A stretch of DNA of 64,000 bases from an uncultured Clostridium sp. (GCA_948465565.1 CAOJXR010000001.1:124001-188000), one strand, 5' to 3'; positions 17,626-28,803 are shown, counted from the stretch's first letter. Notes: generated from the letters alone by a model not told the origin. A program made the numbers and translations.

Positions 17626-17654
17626 TTGACGGCATTTTGCGTGTTGGGTAGAAT
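17626..17654 (+). promoter_or_regulatory. Promoter of the lectin-like gene
   Basis: TTGACG 17626-17631, 17-nt spacer, TAGAAT 17649-17654. A leader of ~75 nt leads to AAGGAG 17723-17728. Confidence 0.6.
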
Positions 17655-17737
17655 TAGTGTGTATATAAAAGAGAATATTTTTGTGTAATCTGCGTTGGGG
17701 AAATTGTATAAATATTTGGAGTAAGGAGAGATGAAAA

Positions 17738-19063
<1,326 letters not shown>

Positions 19064-19064
19064 A

Positions 19065-19099
19065 GCTTTTCATGTCAAAATTCCATTTTGACGAAAAGC
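19065..19099 (+). terminator. Second hairpin after the lectin-like gene
   Basis: GCTTTTC/GAAAAGC and GTCAAAAT/ATTTTGAC stems with a 3-nt loop, 4 nt after the first hairpin. The rest of 19100-19181 shows nothing recognisable. Confidence 0.55.
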
Positions 19100-19181
19100 G
19101 TTGAAGGTCGGCTGAGCATATGAAATTTGCACAGTCGATGGCACGAACATTGGTAAGAGTTATTTTACGAACAAAACACAA

Positions 19182-19210
19182 TTGACAAACCAATCTAAAA
19201 GTAATATAAT
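19182..19210 (+). promoter_or_regulatory. Consensus sigma-A promoter of typA
   Basis: TTGACA 19182-19187, 17-nt spacer, TATAAT 19205-19210, all positions consensus. The leader contains a perfect 8-bp GC-rich hairpin (GGGCGTAG 19230-19237 with CTACGCCC 19241-19248). Confidence 0.88.
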
Positions 19211-19283
19211 ATTTAAGAATTTTAAGAGGGGGCGTAGAAACTACGCCCTAATAACGTGTTATAAAGATAGGGGATTTAAAACA

Positions 19284-21104
19284 ATGAATAACGAAAAAAT
19301 TAGAAATGTAGCGATAATTGCACACGTTGATCACGGTAAAACAACACTAGTAGATGCAATGCTTAGACAAAGCGGAATATTCAGAGAAAACGAACAAGTA
19401 GCAGAAAGAGTAATGGACTCAAACGATTTGGAAAAAGAAAGAGGAATAACAATTCTTTCTAAGAACACAGCAGTTCAATACAAAGACATCAAAATTAACA
19501 TAGTTGACACACCTGGACATGCTGACTTTGGAGGAGAAGTTGAGCGTGTATTAAAAATGGTTGATGGAGTTGTACTATTAGTAGATTCATTTGAAGGCGC
19601 AATGCCACAAACAAGAGAAGTTTTAAAGAAATCATTAGCATTGAACCTAAAACCAATAGTTGTTATAAACAAAATAGATAGACCTGGAGCAAGACCAGAA
19701 AAAGTTGTTGACGAAGTATTAGACTTATTCATAGAACTAGACGCAAATGATGACCAATTAGAATTTCCAGTTGTATATGCATCAGGAAAACAAGGAACAG
19801 CAACAATGGACTTAAGCAAACCAGGAGAAAACTTAGAATGCTTATTTGAAACAATAGTAAACACAATAACTGCACCAGCTTGTGACCAAGATGGACCAAT
19901 GCAAATGCTAGTTTCAAATATAGACTATGATGATTATATAGGAAGAATCGCAATTGGTAGAGTTGAAAGAGGTGTTGTAAAACTTGGAATGCCAGTTACA
20001 ATTTGTAAAAAAGAAGACAAAACAGAAACTGCAAGAGTAACAAAACTATATACTTATGAAGGATTAAAAAGAGTTGAAGTTGAAGAAGCAAAAGCAGGAG
20101 ATATTATCTGCCTATCAGGAATAGCTGATATAAATATAGGAGAAACAATCTGTGATTACGAACATCCAGAAAAAATACCATTTGTAGATATAGATGAACC
20201 TACAGTATCTATGACATTTAGCGTAAACAATGGACCTCTAGCAGGACGTGAAGGAGAATTTATTACTTCAAGACATATTAGAGACAGATTATTCAAAGAA
20301 TTAGATAGAAATGTATCATTAAGAGTAAAAGAAACTGATTCACCTGATTCATTCGAAGTATCAGGAAGAGGAGAACTTCACTTATCAGTATTAATTGAAA
20401 CAATGAGAAGAGAAGGATTTGAATTATTAGTTTCAAGACCAAAAGTTATTATAAAAGAAATTGATGGCGTAAAATGTGAACCAATTGAAAGACTTGTTGT
20501 TAATGTTCCAGACGATTGCATAGGAAACGTTATAGAAAAACTAGGGAAAAGAAAAGGTGAAATGGTAAACATGGAACCAGCAGAAGCAGGACATACAAAA
20601 GTAGAATTTAAAATCCCTGCAAGAGGAATTATTGGATATAGAACAGAATTCTTAACAGATACAAAAGGAAACGGAACAATGAACTCTATATTTGATTCTT
20701 ACGAACCATTCAAAGGTGAAGTAATATCAAGAGTTAGAGGAACAATAGTAGCATTTGAAGCAGGAAAATCAATTACTTATGGATTATACAATGCACAAGA
20801 CAAAGGTGACCTATTTATAGGACCAGGTGTTGAAGTATATGAAGGAATGATAGTTGGTATAAACTCAAGACCAGAAGATTTAGCGATAAATGTATGTAAA
20901 GAAAAACACTTAACAAACACTAGAGCTTCAGGTTCAGATGACGCATTAAGACTTGTTCCACCAATTACAATGAGCTTAGAGAAAGCTATTGAATTCATTC
21001 AAGATGATGAACTAGTTGAAGTAACACCAAAAAATATTAGATTAAGAAAGAAAATATTAGACTCAAAAGAAAGAGAAAGAGCAGCTAGAAACGCAAATAA
21101 ATAA
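19284..21104 (+). CDS. typA: Ribosome-binding GTPase TypA/BipA
   Basis: A 606-residue translational GTPase related to EF-G, involved in ribosome assembly and stress or cold growth. The start is MNNEKIRNVAIIAHVDHGKTT at 19284, 10 nt after AGGGG; upstream codons in the same frame cross the promoter and are not coding. Motifs are the P-loop AHVDHGKTT, switch I RGITI, G3 DTPGHADFGGEV and G4 NKIDR, and the family-specific C-terminus (ITYGLYNAQDKGDLFIGPG, EKHLTNTRASGSDDALRL). It is monocistronic with its own consensus promoter and a leader hairpin, which suggests leader-level control. Confidence 0.95.
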   Translation: MNNEKIRNVAIIAHVDHGKTTLVDAMLRQSGIFRENEQVAERVMDSNDLEKERGITILSKNTAVQYKDIKINIVDTPGHADFGGEVERVLKMVDGVVLLVDSFEGAMPQTREVLKKSLALNLKPIVVINKIDRPGARPEKVVDEVLDLFIELDANDDQLEFPVVYASGKQGTATMDLSKPGENLECLFETIVNTITAPACDQDGPMQMLVSNIDYDDYIGRIAIGRVERGVVKLGMPVTICKKEDKTETARVTKLYTYEGLKRVEVEEAKAGDIICLSGIADINIGETICDYEHPEKIPFVDIDEPTVSMTFSVNNGPLAGREGEFITSRHIRDRLFKELDRNVSLRVKETDSPDSFEVSGRGELHLSVLIETMRREGFELLVSRPKVIIKEIDGVKCEPIERLVVNVPDDCIGNVIEKLGKRKGEMVNMEPAEAGHTKVEFKIPARGIIGYRTEFLTDTKGNGTMNSIFDSYEPFKGEVISRVRGTIVAFEAGKSITYGLYNAQDKGDLFIGPGVEVYEGMIVGINSRPEDLAINVCKEKHLTNTRASGSDDALRLVPPITMSLEKAIEFIQDDELVEVTPKNIRLRKKILDSKERERAARNANK

Positions 21105-21114
21105 ACAAAGGCAG

Positions 21115-21139
21115 CGACTTAGAGAAATCTAAGTCGTTT
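21115..21139 (+). terminator. typA terminator
   Basis: CGACTTAGA/TCTAAGTCG stem closed by a GAAA tetraloop, followed by TTTGAATT. Confidence 0.75.
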
Positions 21140-21160
21140 GAATTATATAAGAGATAAGCA

Positions 21161-21271
21161 ATGAAAAATATATTAATAAAAGAATATATTGCAATTGGAG
21201 GAGATGGAAATCAAATTCAATTTATAGGAACAGAGCTTAAAGTAAAAGAACAAGAAAACGAAAAAGCATAA
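21161..21271 (+). CDS. Possible 36-residue small protein upstream of trmR
   Basis: An ORF of 37 codons starts with ATG at 21161 after a weak GAGATAAGCA site and ends 11 nt before trmR, so it could be the first gene of that unit. The peptide begins MKNILIKEYIAIGGDG and ends in a charged tail KVKEQENEKA. No family was recognised. Codon use matches the host. It could be chance or a leader peptide. Confidence 0.4.
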   Translation: MKNILIKEYIAIGGDGNQIQFIGTELKVKEQENEKA

Positions 21272-21282
21272 GAGGTGATAAA

Positions 21283-21876
21283 ATGTTTAATCAAGATGAA
21301 CTAGAAAAAATAAAACAAAAAGCATTAGAAGAACACATACCAATACTAATGGATGATACGCTAGAAAAAATAGAAGAAATATTAAAACAAGAAAAACCAA
21401 AAAGAATATTAGAAATAGGAACAGCAGTAGGATATTCAGCAAGCATGTTTGCGAAATTTACTGACAATGACTGTATTATAGATACAATTGAAATTAGTGA
21501 AGAAAGAGCAGAAGAAGCAAAACAAAACGTACAGAAAATAGGAGTTGCAGAAAGAATAAATATAATGGTTGGAAATGCAGTAGATATATTACCAACATTA
21601 AATGAAACATACGATATTGTATTTATAGATGCTGCTAAAGGAAAATATCCAATCTTCTTACAAGAAGGATTACGAATGGTAAAAAATGAAGGGCTAATTT
21701 TAGCTGACAATATCTTGTATAAGGGATATGTAATGAGTGATTACAATGCACACAAACAACGTACAGCAGTAAGACACCTACGTGAATACATAAAAGAAAT
21801 AATGGAAAACGATAAATGCGAATCAGAAATACTAGAAATAGGAGATGGATTAGCCATAACAAGAGTAAAAAAATAA
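21283..21876 (+). CDS. trmR: tRNA 5-hydroxyuridine O-methyltransferase TrmR
   Basis: A 197-residue class I SAM-dependent methyltransferase of the YrrM/TrmR group (O-methyltransferase family 3). The SAM site ILEIGTAVGYSASMFAKF is at about residues 41-58, with the acidic residue after strand 2 in TIEISEERAEEA, and DIVFIDAAKGKY carries the metal-binding acidic residues. The family methylates 5-hydroxyuridine at tRNA position 34 to 5-methoxyuridine. The U32 protein at 23093 probably makes the hydroxyuridine, although here ppaC on the opposite strand separates them. Confidence 0.8.
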   Translation: MFNQDELEKIKQKALEEHIPILMDDTLEKIEEILKQEKPKRILEIGTAVGYSASMFAKFTDNDCIIDTIEISEERAEEAKQNVQKIGVAERINIMVGNAVDILPTLNETYDIVFIDAAKGKYPIFLQEGLRMVKNEGLILADNILYKGYVMSDYNAHKQRTAVRHLREYIKEIMENDKCESEILEIGDGLAITRVKK

Positions 21877-21905
21877 TCGTCATTAAATATGACGATTATT
21901 TTTTT
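21875..21905. terminator. Bidirectional terminator between trmR and ppaC
   Basis: AATCGTCAT/ATGACGATT stem with a 5-nt loop and a long T-run; it begins at the trmR stop. Confidence 0.85.
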
Positions 21906-21910
21906 ATAAA

Positions 21911-22831
21911 TTAAACATTAGCTGTTAAAACTGGAATAACCTGCTTCTTCCTAGAAACAATACCAGGTAAAAATGCTGTATTATTTTCTAATTTAACAGA
22001 ATAAGATTTTTCAACTAAATCAGTTCTAGAACCTAAAGTAATAACTTGAGAATTGCTATTAATAATATCAGTAATCAATAATATATTTAAATCTAAAGAA
22101 AGTTCATTAACATCCTTAGACATTTCAGCCTCAATTTTATCTTTTCTTGTCATAACATCTTCTATATCAGCTGTATTAACTTGGGCGATTTTTGCTTTTA
22201 CAGAATCACCTAAAGTAGTCATTTTAGCATCCAAATTTACTAATTCTTTTTCAGAGAAAGAAGATAAATCAGTACCAGCTTTAAGCATAGCCAAACCGTA
22301 AGTATTTATATCAGTGTTTGAAATTTTAGCCAACTTTTCAGCAGCAATTCTATCAAACTCAGTACATGTTGGTGATTTAAAAAGTAATGTATCAGAGATA
22401 ATAGCACTAAGCATTATACCAGCAACGTCAGCAGGAATAACAACATTATTTTGTTCAAACAATTTATTAATAATTGTACAAGTACAACCAACTGGTTCAG
22501 CATAGTAATATAAAGGTTCTGAAACTTTAAAATCAATTGTATGATGATCTACAACCATATGAATATGAGCTTTTTCAATACCTTCCACAGACTGAACAGC
22601 CTCATTATGATCAACTAAAATAACAGTATTATTTTCATCAACAGAAGAAAGCAATTCAGGTGCTCCAATTTTAAAATGATTTAAAGCATATTCTGTTTCT
22701 TTGTTAATATTTCCAAGTCTACGAGGTTCAATAGCTTTTCCTAATTTTGATTGTAAATAAGCCATAGCAACACTAGAAGCTATAGAATCTGTATCAGGGC
22801 TTTTATGCCCAAAAACTAATATTTTTTCCAT
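21911..22831 (-). CDS. ppaC: Manganese-dependent inorganic pyrophosphatase
   Basis: A 306-residue family II pyrophosphatase (DHH fold) that hydrolyses PPi to phosphate. The motifs are GHKSPDTDSIASS near the N-terminus, VILVDHNE, VVDHHTID (the DHH motif) and the C-terminal SRKKQVIP. The start is ATG 22831, 11 nt after a GGAAAGGA site; a longer frame to 22870 has none. It is a single gene with a shared terminator. A cytoplasmic PPi sink is relevant because the phosphofructokinase at 56151 carries a PPi-type lysine. Confidence 0.93.
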   Translation of the reverse strand: MEKILVFGHKSPDTDSIASSVAMAYLQSKLGKAIEPRRLGNINKETEYALNHFKIGAPELLSSVDENNTVILVDHNEAVQSVEGIEKAHIHMVVDHHTIDFKVSEPLYYYAEPVGCTCTIINKLFEQNNVVIPADVAGIMLSAIISDTLLFKSPTCTEFDRIAAEKLAKISNTDINTYGLAMLKAGTDLSSFSEKELVNLDAKMTTLGDSVKAKIAQVNTADIEDVMTRKDKIEAEMSKDVNELSLDLNILLITDIINSNSQVITLGSRTDLVEKSYSVKLENNTAFLPGIVSRKKQVIPVLTANV

Positions 22832-23030
22832 ATCTAATAATCCTTTCCAATTTAAAATTATAACTATCATATAATATTTTCACAATTAAATCAATACTAT
22901 TTTCCAGAAGCAATCTCACCATATAAATTAGGGTAACAAGAGAAATCTAGTATAAGAGACAAACATAATAGCCGCTATTTAAAATATATGTGTCAAAAAC
23001 ATAAATATTACAAATATTTTTTTATATTCA

Positions 23031-23059
23031 TTGTAAAAAAAGGCAATTCATGATATAGT
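23031..23059 (+). promoter_or_regulatory. Promoter of the U32 peptidase gene
   Basis: TTGTAA 23031-23036, 17 nt, TATAGT 23054-23059 with a TG extension. Confidence 0.5.
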
Positions 23060-23092
23060 AATAGACGCAGAAAAAAGAAAGGAATAGTATTT

Positions 23093-24322
23093 ATGAAAAA
23101 AATTGAACTATTAGCACCAGCAGGGTCATTCGAAAAAGCTAAAATCGCTTTTTTATATGGAGCAGATGCAGTATACATGGGAACAAAAAGTTTATCATTA
23201 AGAACAAGGGTAAATGTAGATGATGACGATTTAGCAAAAACAATAGAATATGCACATAAAATTGGAAAAAGAGTACATGTTGCATTAAACATATTTGCAT
23301 GGGATGAGAAATATGACGAAGTAATAAAAGCAGCCAAAGAACTAGAAAAACTCAAACCAGACGGAATAATAGCATCAGATGGTGGAGTAATAGAAATACT
23401 AAAACAGTATGCACCAAGTGTTGATATTCACATAAGTACACAAGCAAACGTAATAAGCTATCATAATGCAAACTTCTGGTATCACAATGGAGCAAAAAGA
23501 GTAATACTAGGAAGAGAATTAAATAAAGAGCAAATAAAAGAAATAATAAAAAACAAACCAGAAGACCTAGAAATAGAAATGTTTGGACATGGAGCATTAT
23601 GTTGGGGATATTCAGGAAGATGTTTCTTAAGTGATTTCCTAAATGGCAGAAGTGCAAATTTAGGAGATTGCGTACAAAGTTGCAGATGGGCATATAATGT
23701 ATATCTTGAAGAAAAAAATAACCCAGGAAACTTAATGCCAATTGAAGATGACGAAAATGGCACATATATCCTTTCATCAAAAGATTTATGCTTAATAAAA
23801 GAAATTCCAGAAATAATAGAAATGGGAGTAGACAGTTTAAAAATAGAAGGAAGACTAAAAACAGAATACTATTTAGCATCAGTAATAAATACATATAGAA
23901 ATGCAATTGATGATTATATAAAAGACCCAGAAAATTACGATTATACAAAATATCTAAAAGAATTAGAAAAAACAAAAACAAGAGGACTAACAACATTCTA
24001 CTTCAACGATAGAAACAACAAAGATTTCCAAGAATATGAAGGAAAACAATACAATTCGCACTATGAATTTGGCGGAAAAGTAGTAGCTGAGGAAAACGAA
24101 AAAACAATAATAGAAATAAAAAATAAATTAACTGTTGGAGATGAAATGGAAATAATAATTCCAGGGAAATTAGAAACAGAAAAATTTAAGATAGATAGGT
24201 TATGGGATATTGATACAGACGAACCAATAGAAACAGTAAACCCAGGAAGAGCAGAACAAAAAGTAAAAATGATACTACCAATAAAAGTAGAACAAAACTG
24301 GATACTAAGAAGAAAAAAATAA
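23093..24322 (+). CDS. trhP: Peptidase U32 family protein, probable tRNA hydroxylation protein TrhP
   Basis: A 409-residue U32 protein that begins [28 protein letters not shown], the hallmark of the family. The cysteine-containing segment [35 protein letters not shown] binds a cluster in relatives. [21 protein letters not shown] completes the barrel. B. subtilis YrrN/YrrO and E. coli TrhP of this family are needed for 5-hydroxyuridine in tRNA, and the nearby trmR supports that function over a collagenase role. The ATG is preceded by AAAGGAA, and it has its own promoter. Confidence 0.8.
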   Translation: MKKIELLAPAGSFEKAKIAFLYGADAVYMGTKSLSLRTRVNVDDDDLAKTIEYAHKIGKRVHVALNIFAWDEKYDEVIKAAKELEKLKPDGIIASDGGVIEILKQYAPSVDIHISTQANVISYHNANFWYHNGAKRVILGRELNKEQIKEIIKNKPEDLEIEMFGHGALCWGYSGRCFLSDFLNGRSANLGDCVQSCRWAYNVYLEEKNNPGNLMPIEDDENGTYILSSKDLCLIKEIPEIIEMGVDSLKIEGRLKTEYYLASVINTYRNAIDDYIKDPENYDYTKYLKELEKTKTRGLTTFYFNDRNNKDFQEYEGKQYNSHYEFGGKVVAEENEKTIIEIKNKLTVGDEMEIIIPGKLETEKFKIDRLWDIDTDEPIETVNPGRAEQKVKMILPIKVEQNWILRRKK

Positions 24323-24326
24323 AAGG

Positions 24327-24355
24327 TTTACAATAATCTGTAAATACTATATAAT
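24327..24355 (+). promoter_or_regulatory. Promoter of lysS
   Basis: TTTACA 24327-24332, 17 nt, TATAAT 24350-24355. No T-box is visible in the short leader. Confidence 0.7.
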
Positions 24356-24389
24356 AATACCGATTTTTAAAGAGAAAGGACATGATTTT

Positions 24390-25889
24390 ATGAACGAAAA
24401 CGAGAACATAGAACAAAATGAAGAATTAGATTTAAACCATCTAATGCAAATAAGAAGAGATAAATTAAAGGAATTACAAGATGCAGGAAAAGACCCATTT
24501 GAAATTACCAAATATGATAGAACAGAATTTTCACAAGATATAAAAGACAATTACGAACAATATGAAGGAAAAGATGTTTCAGTAGCAGGAAGAATAATGG
24601 CAAAAAGAATAATGGGAAAAGCGTCATTCTGCACAATACAAGACGCAAAAGGAAGAATTCAAAGTTATGTTAGCATAAATGATTTAGGAGAAGAAAGCTA
24701 CAAAGCATTCAAAACATTTGATATAGGAGATATTATTGGACTAAAAGGCTTTGTATTTAAAACAAGAACAGAAGAAATTTCTATACATGCAAAAGAAGTT
24801 GTTCTTCTAACAAAATCATTAAGAGATTTACCAGAAAAATTCCATGGATTAAAAGACATAGACTTACGTTATAGACAAAGATATGTTGATTTAATAGTAA
24901 ATCCAGAAGTTAAAGAAACATTCCTTTTAAGAAGTAGAATATTAAAAGAAATAAAGAACTTCTTCGATGAAAATGGATATTTAGAAGTTGATACACCAAT
25001 ATTAAACACAATAGCAGGTGGAGCAGCTGCAAGACCATTTATAACACACCACAACACATTAGATATGGACATGTACTTAAGAATCGCAAACGAACTATAC
25101 TTAAAAAGATTAATAGTTGGCGGATTTGATAGAGTATATGAAATGGGAAGAATGTTCAGAAACGAAGGAATGGACATAAAACACAACCCAGAATTTACAA
25201 ACGTTGAATTTTACGCAGCATATCAAGATTACAACGACATGATGGACTTCTCAGAAAATCTTATAAAAACAGTAGCTCAAAAAGTTTTAGGAACAGCGAA
25301 AATCAATTATCAAGGAACAGATATAGACCTAGAATCACCTTGGAGAAGAGTTACAATGATAGACGCTATAAAAGAAGCAACAGGAGTAGATTTTAACACA
25401 ATCAATACTGATGAAGACGCTATTGCAATAGCAAAAGAAAAGGGTATTGAAATGGAAGAATCAAAGAAAACAAGAGGATATATTATAAATGCATTCTTTG
25501 AAGAATTTGTTGAAGAAACTCTAATACAACCAACATTCATTTGTGATTATCCAGTTGAAATATCACCACTTACAAAGAGAAAACCATCAGACAAGAGACT
25601 AGTTGAAAGATTTGAATTATTTATAGATGGACGTGAATATGGAAATGCATACTCTGAATTAAATGACCCAATTGACCAAAGAGGAAGATTTGTAGAACAA
25701 TTAAAACAAAGAGATGCAGGAGACGATGAAGCAAACATGATGGACGAAGACTTCTGTATGGCTATTGAATATGGTATGCCTCCAACAGGTGGAATGGGAA
25801 TTGGAATAGACAGATTAGTAATGTTACTAACAGATTCTGCATCAATAAGAGATGTAATATTATTCCCAACAATGAGACCATTAATATAA
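24390..25889 (+). CDS. lysS: Lysyl-tRNA synthetase, class II
   Basis: A 499-residue class II aminoacyl-tRNA synthetase. The N-terminal OB-fold anticodon domain ([23 protein letters not shown]) is followed by motif 1 ([26 protein letters not shown]), motif 2 ([26 protein letters not shown]) and motif 3 ([16 protein letters not shown]) near the end. Length is normal. A 20-residue acidic N-terminal extension ([16 protein letters not shown]) precedes the fold. It is transcribed from its own promoter. Confidence 0.96.
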   Translation: MNENENIEQNEELDLNHLMQIRRDKLKELQDAGKDPFEITKYDRTEFSQDIKDNYEQYEGKDVSVAGRIMAKRIMGKASFCTIQDAKGRIQSYVSINDLGEESYKAFKTFDIGDIIGLKGFVFKTRTEEISIHAKEVVLLTKSLRDLPEKFHGLKDIDLRYRQRYVDLIVNPEVKETFLLRSRILKEIKNFFDENGYLEVDTPILNTIAGGAAARPFITHHNTLDMDMYLRIANELYLKRLIVGGFDRVYEMGRMFRNEGMDIKHNPEFTNVEFYAAYQDYNDMMDFSENLIKTVAQKVLGTAKINYQGTDIDLESPWRRVTMIDAIKEATGVDFNTINTDEDAIAIAKEKGIEMEESKKTRGYIINAFFEEFVEETLIQPTFICDYPVEISPLTKRKPSDKRLVERFELFIDGREYGNAYSELNDPIDQRGRFVEQLKQRDAGDDEANMMDEDFCMAIEYGMPPTGGMGIGIDRLVMLLTDSASIRDVILFPTMRPLI

Positions 25890-25929
25890 GTACATAAAAT
25901 AATAAGAAATGTTTACGAGGAGGCGCAAT

Positions 25930-26805
25930 ATGATAGATTTTTCAAAAGCAACAGAAGAATTGAATAGTTATAAGGGTTCTGAAAAAAAGAAAACACTAAT
26001 TTATAATAATATAAGATATTTGGTCAAATTTCCAGACCCAATAAGAGAAAAAAATAAAAATATATCATATGTAAATAATGCATTCTCAGAATATGTAGGG
26101 AGTAATATATTTAAGATTATTGGGTTTGAAACTCAAAATACATTATTAGGTACATATACATATAATGGAAGAGAAAAAATAGTGTGTGCTTGTGAAGACT
26201 TTACCGACGGAAATCATGTATTGTATGAATTTGAAAACTTGGCATTAAGCGCAAATCCAGATAAAAAAATTGATACAGAATTATCCGATATTATGGAAGT
26301 AATAGAAGAAATAAAAAATTTGACTCAAATTATAATTGCCGATAATATAAAAGAAAAGTTTTGGGATATGTTTATCGTTGATAGTTTAATAGGAAATACT
26401 GACAGACATAACGGAAACTGGGGACTTTTAGTAAATGCAAGAAGTAGTAAAGCTGGATTTTCTCCAATTTATGACTGTGGTTCTTGCTTAAATCCAATGT
26501 TAGAAGATAATCAAATTGAGAGAATAAATGAAGTTGAGTTAAAAAATTTAGCAATAAATTGTTACTCTTGTATTAAAGAAAATGGTAAAAAGATAAATTA
26601 TATGACATATATTAAAAGTACTAAAAATGAAGAATGTAATAATGCAATTAGAAATATAATAAAAAAAATAAACATAGATGAAATTAATAATTTTATAGAT
26701 AAGATACCTAGTATGACAATTGTTAGAAAAGAATTTTATAAAAAAATAATTTATTATAGATACGAAATATTGAAGAGTGTTTATAACAAGTTATTAAATC
26801 GTTAA
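25930..26805 (+). CDS. HipA-like/CtkA-type kinase domain protein
   Basis: A 291-residue protein with the C-terminal kinase half of the HipA superfamily: the ATP/catalytic segment DMFIVDSLIGNTDRHNGNWGLL (about residues 149-170) and FSPIYDCGSCLNP, the metal-binding Asp region. The start is ATG 25930 after GAGGAGG; a frame to 25909 is not supported. There is no HipB-like DNA-binding partner next to it, so it is not a standard toxin-antitoxin pair and more resembles the CtkA-like proteins. The frame ends LLNR, and a second open frame directly downstream looks like a lost C-terminus (see 26787). Confidence 0.7.
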   Translation: MIDFSKATEELNSYKGSEKKKTLIYNNIRYLVKFPDPIREKNKNISYVNNAFSEYVGSNIFKIIGFETQNTLLGTYTYNGREKIVCACEDFTDGNHVLYEFENLALSANPDKKIDTELSDIMEVIEEIKNLTQIIIADNIKEKFWDMFIVDSLIGNTDRHNGNWGLLVNARSSKAGFSPIYDCGSCLNPMLEDNQIERINEVELKNLAINCYSCIKENGKKINYMTYIKSTKNEECNNAIRNIIKKINIDEINNFIDKIPSMTIVRKEFYKKIIYYRYEILKSVYNKLLNR

Positions 26806-26921
26806 ATAATGATAATCAAAAATATTGTGAATTCATAAGTAAAAATTCCTCATATGCACATAATGATGAAATTAATGGAGATTTTATGCCCGCCAGGCAC
26901 AATACATTATTATTTGTATAA
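26787..26921 (+). pseudogene. Possible frameshifted C-terminal remnant of the HipA-like gene
   Basis: In the frame one base ahead of the upstream gene, the DNA is open from 26787 to the stop at 26919-26921. It encodes a protein-like stretch, including NDNQKYCEFISKNSSYAHND and GDFMPARHNTLLFV, with no start codon or ribosome site of its own. It overlaps the end of the kinase frame by 19 nt, so a single indel in 26787-26805 would fuse the two. The rest of the gap to the terminator at 26957 shows nothing. Confidence 0.4.
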
Positions 26922-26956
26922 GAAATTTTAAAAAATAATATCAGTAGAATTAGAGT

Positions 26957-27001
26957 AATGTCGAATTATATGGAAAATAAAGTATAATTCGACATTTTTT
27001 T
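26957..27001 (+). terminator. Terminator after the HipA-like locus
   Basis: A 14-bp stem AATGTCGAATTATA/TATAATTCGACATT followed by a T-run. Confidence 0.85.
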
Positions 27002-27021
27002 GCATTTTTTAAACTTTTTAT

Positions 27022-27050
27022 TTGAAATACATATATAACCATGATATAAT
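27022..27050 (+). promoter_or_regulatory. Promoter of cassette 3
   Basis: TTGAAA 27022-27027, 17 nt, TATAAT 27045-27050 with a TG extension. The ~140-nt leader contains a GATAAGAGCAAAAA.../CTTTTTCGCTTTTTATC hairpin at about 27070-27103. Confidence 0.7.
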
Positions 27051-27192
27051 GTCACTACACAATGGATAACAGATAAGAGCAAAAAACTTTTTCGCTTTTT
27101 ATCAAAGAGAAGTATTATGCTTATTTGTTAGACATAGTGGTAAGTAAACCGAAACTGTATTTGCATGCATACAATAAGATTGGAGGTTTGTT

Positions 27193-28776
27193 ATGAACGG
27201 CAAATCAGGACCTCGGGCATATTTGAGCGCATATCACAATGAAGTGACTGGATCTAAGCTCATCCTTCATGTTGAATTCCCTGATGGAAGGCACAACATG
27301 ATTCAGATTGAGGACGGCTATTTCCAAGAGCTGGCTTATAAGCGCCTGAATTATGTCAATGACCACGACCCCAGCAAAATCGATGCAATTCTCATCACGC
27401 ACAACCACATTGATCACACCGGCCTTTTGCCCAAGTCTGTCAGAGATGGTTTCAACGGACACATCTATATGACAGAAATCACCGCAGAATTGTGCCCTTT
27501 GTACCTGTACAATTCTTGCCAGCACCAGCAGGAGAACGTTGAGGAAATGAAGAAAGAATACCCTGCTGAGGAGAAAATCTTCAGACCTCTGTACCGCAAG
27601 TCGGACGTCGAAAACACCATCAAGAAGATAATCGGCGTCTCTTATGGCAAAACAATCGAGATCCTGCCTGGGATTGAAGTAACGTTCTTTGTGAACGCCC
27701 ATATCCTCGGCGCAGCAATGATTCTTGTTCAGTGCAAGTACGGCGAATTCCAACCAATCAACTTTTTCTTCACTGGTGACTATCGGCTGGAAAACTGTTT
27801 CTTTGAGATGCCGCCGATTCCGAAAAAGGTGAGGGAAATGCCACTGATCATGGTACACGAAGCCACCAATGGCGAAGTTGACTCCAAGGATGTCAAGCAT
27901 TGCCTCTGGCAGAACATTACCAATGCTGTGGCAAAGAAAATGGACATCCTGATTGGAGTCCTTGCACAGGGCAGGGAACAGGAGATGCTGTATCTCTTGA
28001 AACTCATGCAAGAGGCAGGGGTATTGCCGAAGTGGTACAACATCTATGTAGATGGACCGCTTGGCATCAAGACTACTGCGAAATATCAAAAGATTCTTTC
28101 GTGGTATAACCCGAAAAAAGCGGATTTCTTGCCTGAGGGAGTAATCTATGTAACTCCTGAAATGCGAGACTCTGTACTGAGTGATCCCAGACCCAAAATC
28201 ATCCTCACAACTTCTGGGATGCTGTCTCAGGGACCGGCAAGGACGTATGTTCCTGTATACCTCGAGCGCCCTAACGCGATGATTCATTTGGTATCTTATG
28301 CTGCCGAGGGAACTGTTGCAAGAGCGTTGCTTGACGCAAAGCACAAAGAAGAAGTCACTTATGGCTCCCAGAAGTTCAAGAAACGGGCAATCCTCAAGTC
28401 CACCAGAGAGAAGTCTTCTCATGCTACGGCAGACCAGATGATTGGGTTCATCAACCAGTTTACGAATATCCAGGCGCTGCTGCTCCAGCATGGGAGCTAC
28501 GAAAGCTTGGATACGTTCGAGAGACGGGTGGTTGAAGAAACTGACATCGAGAAAATCGGCAGGCTTAACCGCAGTACGATGTACGCAATTTACCAGTATG
28601 CTGATCGCAAAGATAAGTGGGATAACCTTGTTATCAAGGAGCGCCCCAACAAAGTCGAAGCGGTATATGCATACAAGCCCAACAAGGAAGAGAATGAAAA
28701 GCGGCGGAAAGCCAAGAGGAGTCGGAAAGCTGCAAAGCGTGCAGCCACGAACCGGCGGGGATACAAGCACCACTAA
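27193..28776 (+). CDS. MBL-fold beta-CASP ribonuclease-like protein, GC-rich cassette 3
   Basis: A 527-residue metallo-beta-lactamase-fold protein with the metal motif THNHIDH (H70, H72, D74, H75). Downstream are ANAHILGAAMILV-type residues (NAHILGA), FFTGDYR, a beta-CASP insert with LAQGREQEMLYLL, and the SGMLSQGPARTYVP and HGSYESLDTF segments of RNA-processing nucleases. The tail is Lys/Arg-rich, as expected for RNA binding. The closest known types are CPSF73/RNase J-like enzymes, but length and order suggest a separate branch. GC is raised (29/60 in 28021-28080). It has its own promoter and terminator and appears horizontally acquired. Confidence 0.85.
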   Translation: MNGKSGPRAYLSAYHNEVTGSKLILHVEFPDGRHNMIQIEDGYFQELAYKRLNYVNDHDPSKIDAILITHNHIDHTGLLPKSVRDGFNGHIYMTEITAELCPLYLYNSCQHQQENVEEMKKEYPAEEKIFRPLYRKSDVENTIKKIIGVSYGKTIEILPGIEVTFFVNAHILGAAMILVQCKYGEFQPINFFFTGDYRLENCFFEMPPIPKKVREMPLIMVHEATNGEVDSKDVKHCLWQNITNAVAKKMDILIGVLAQGREQEMLYLLKLMQEAGVLPKWYNIYVDGPLGIKTTAKYQKILSWYNPKKADFLPEGVIYVTPEMRDSVLSDPRPKIILTTSGMLSQGPARTYVPVYLERPNAMIHLVSYAAEGTVARALLDAKHKEEVTYGSQKFKKRAILKSTREKSSHATADQMIGFINQFTNIQALLLQHGSYESLDTFERRVVEETDIEKIGRLNRSTMYAIYQYADRKDKWDNLVIKERPNKVEAVYAYKPNKEENEKRRKAKRSRKAAKRAATNRRGYKHH

Positions 28777-28803
28777 AACTAGCAAAAAACCATAGTACCA
28801 AAT

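Noticed and set aside
19182..19283. An N-terminal extension of TypA starting at 19182
   Set aside because: This stretch contains the consensus promoter and leader hairpin; the family start is MNNEKIRNV at 19284.
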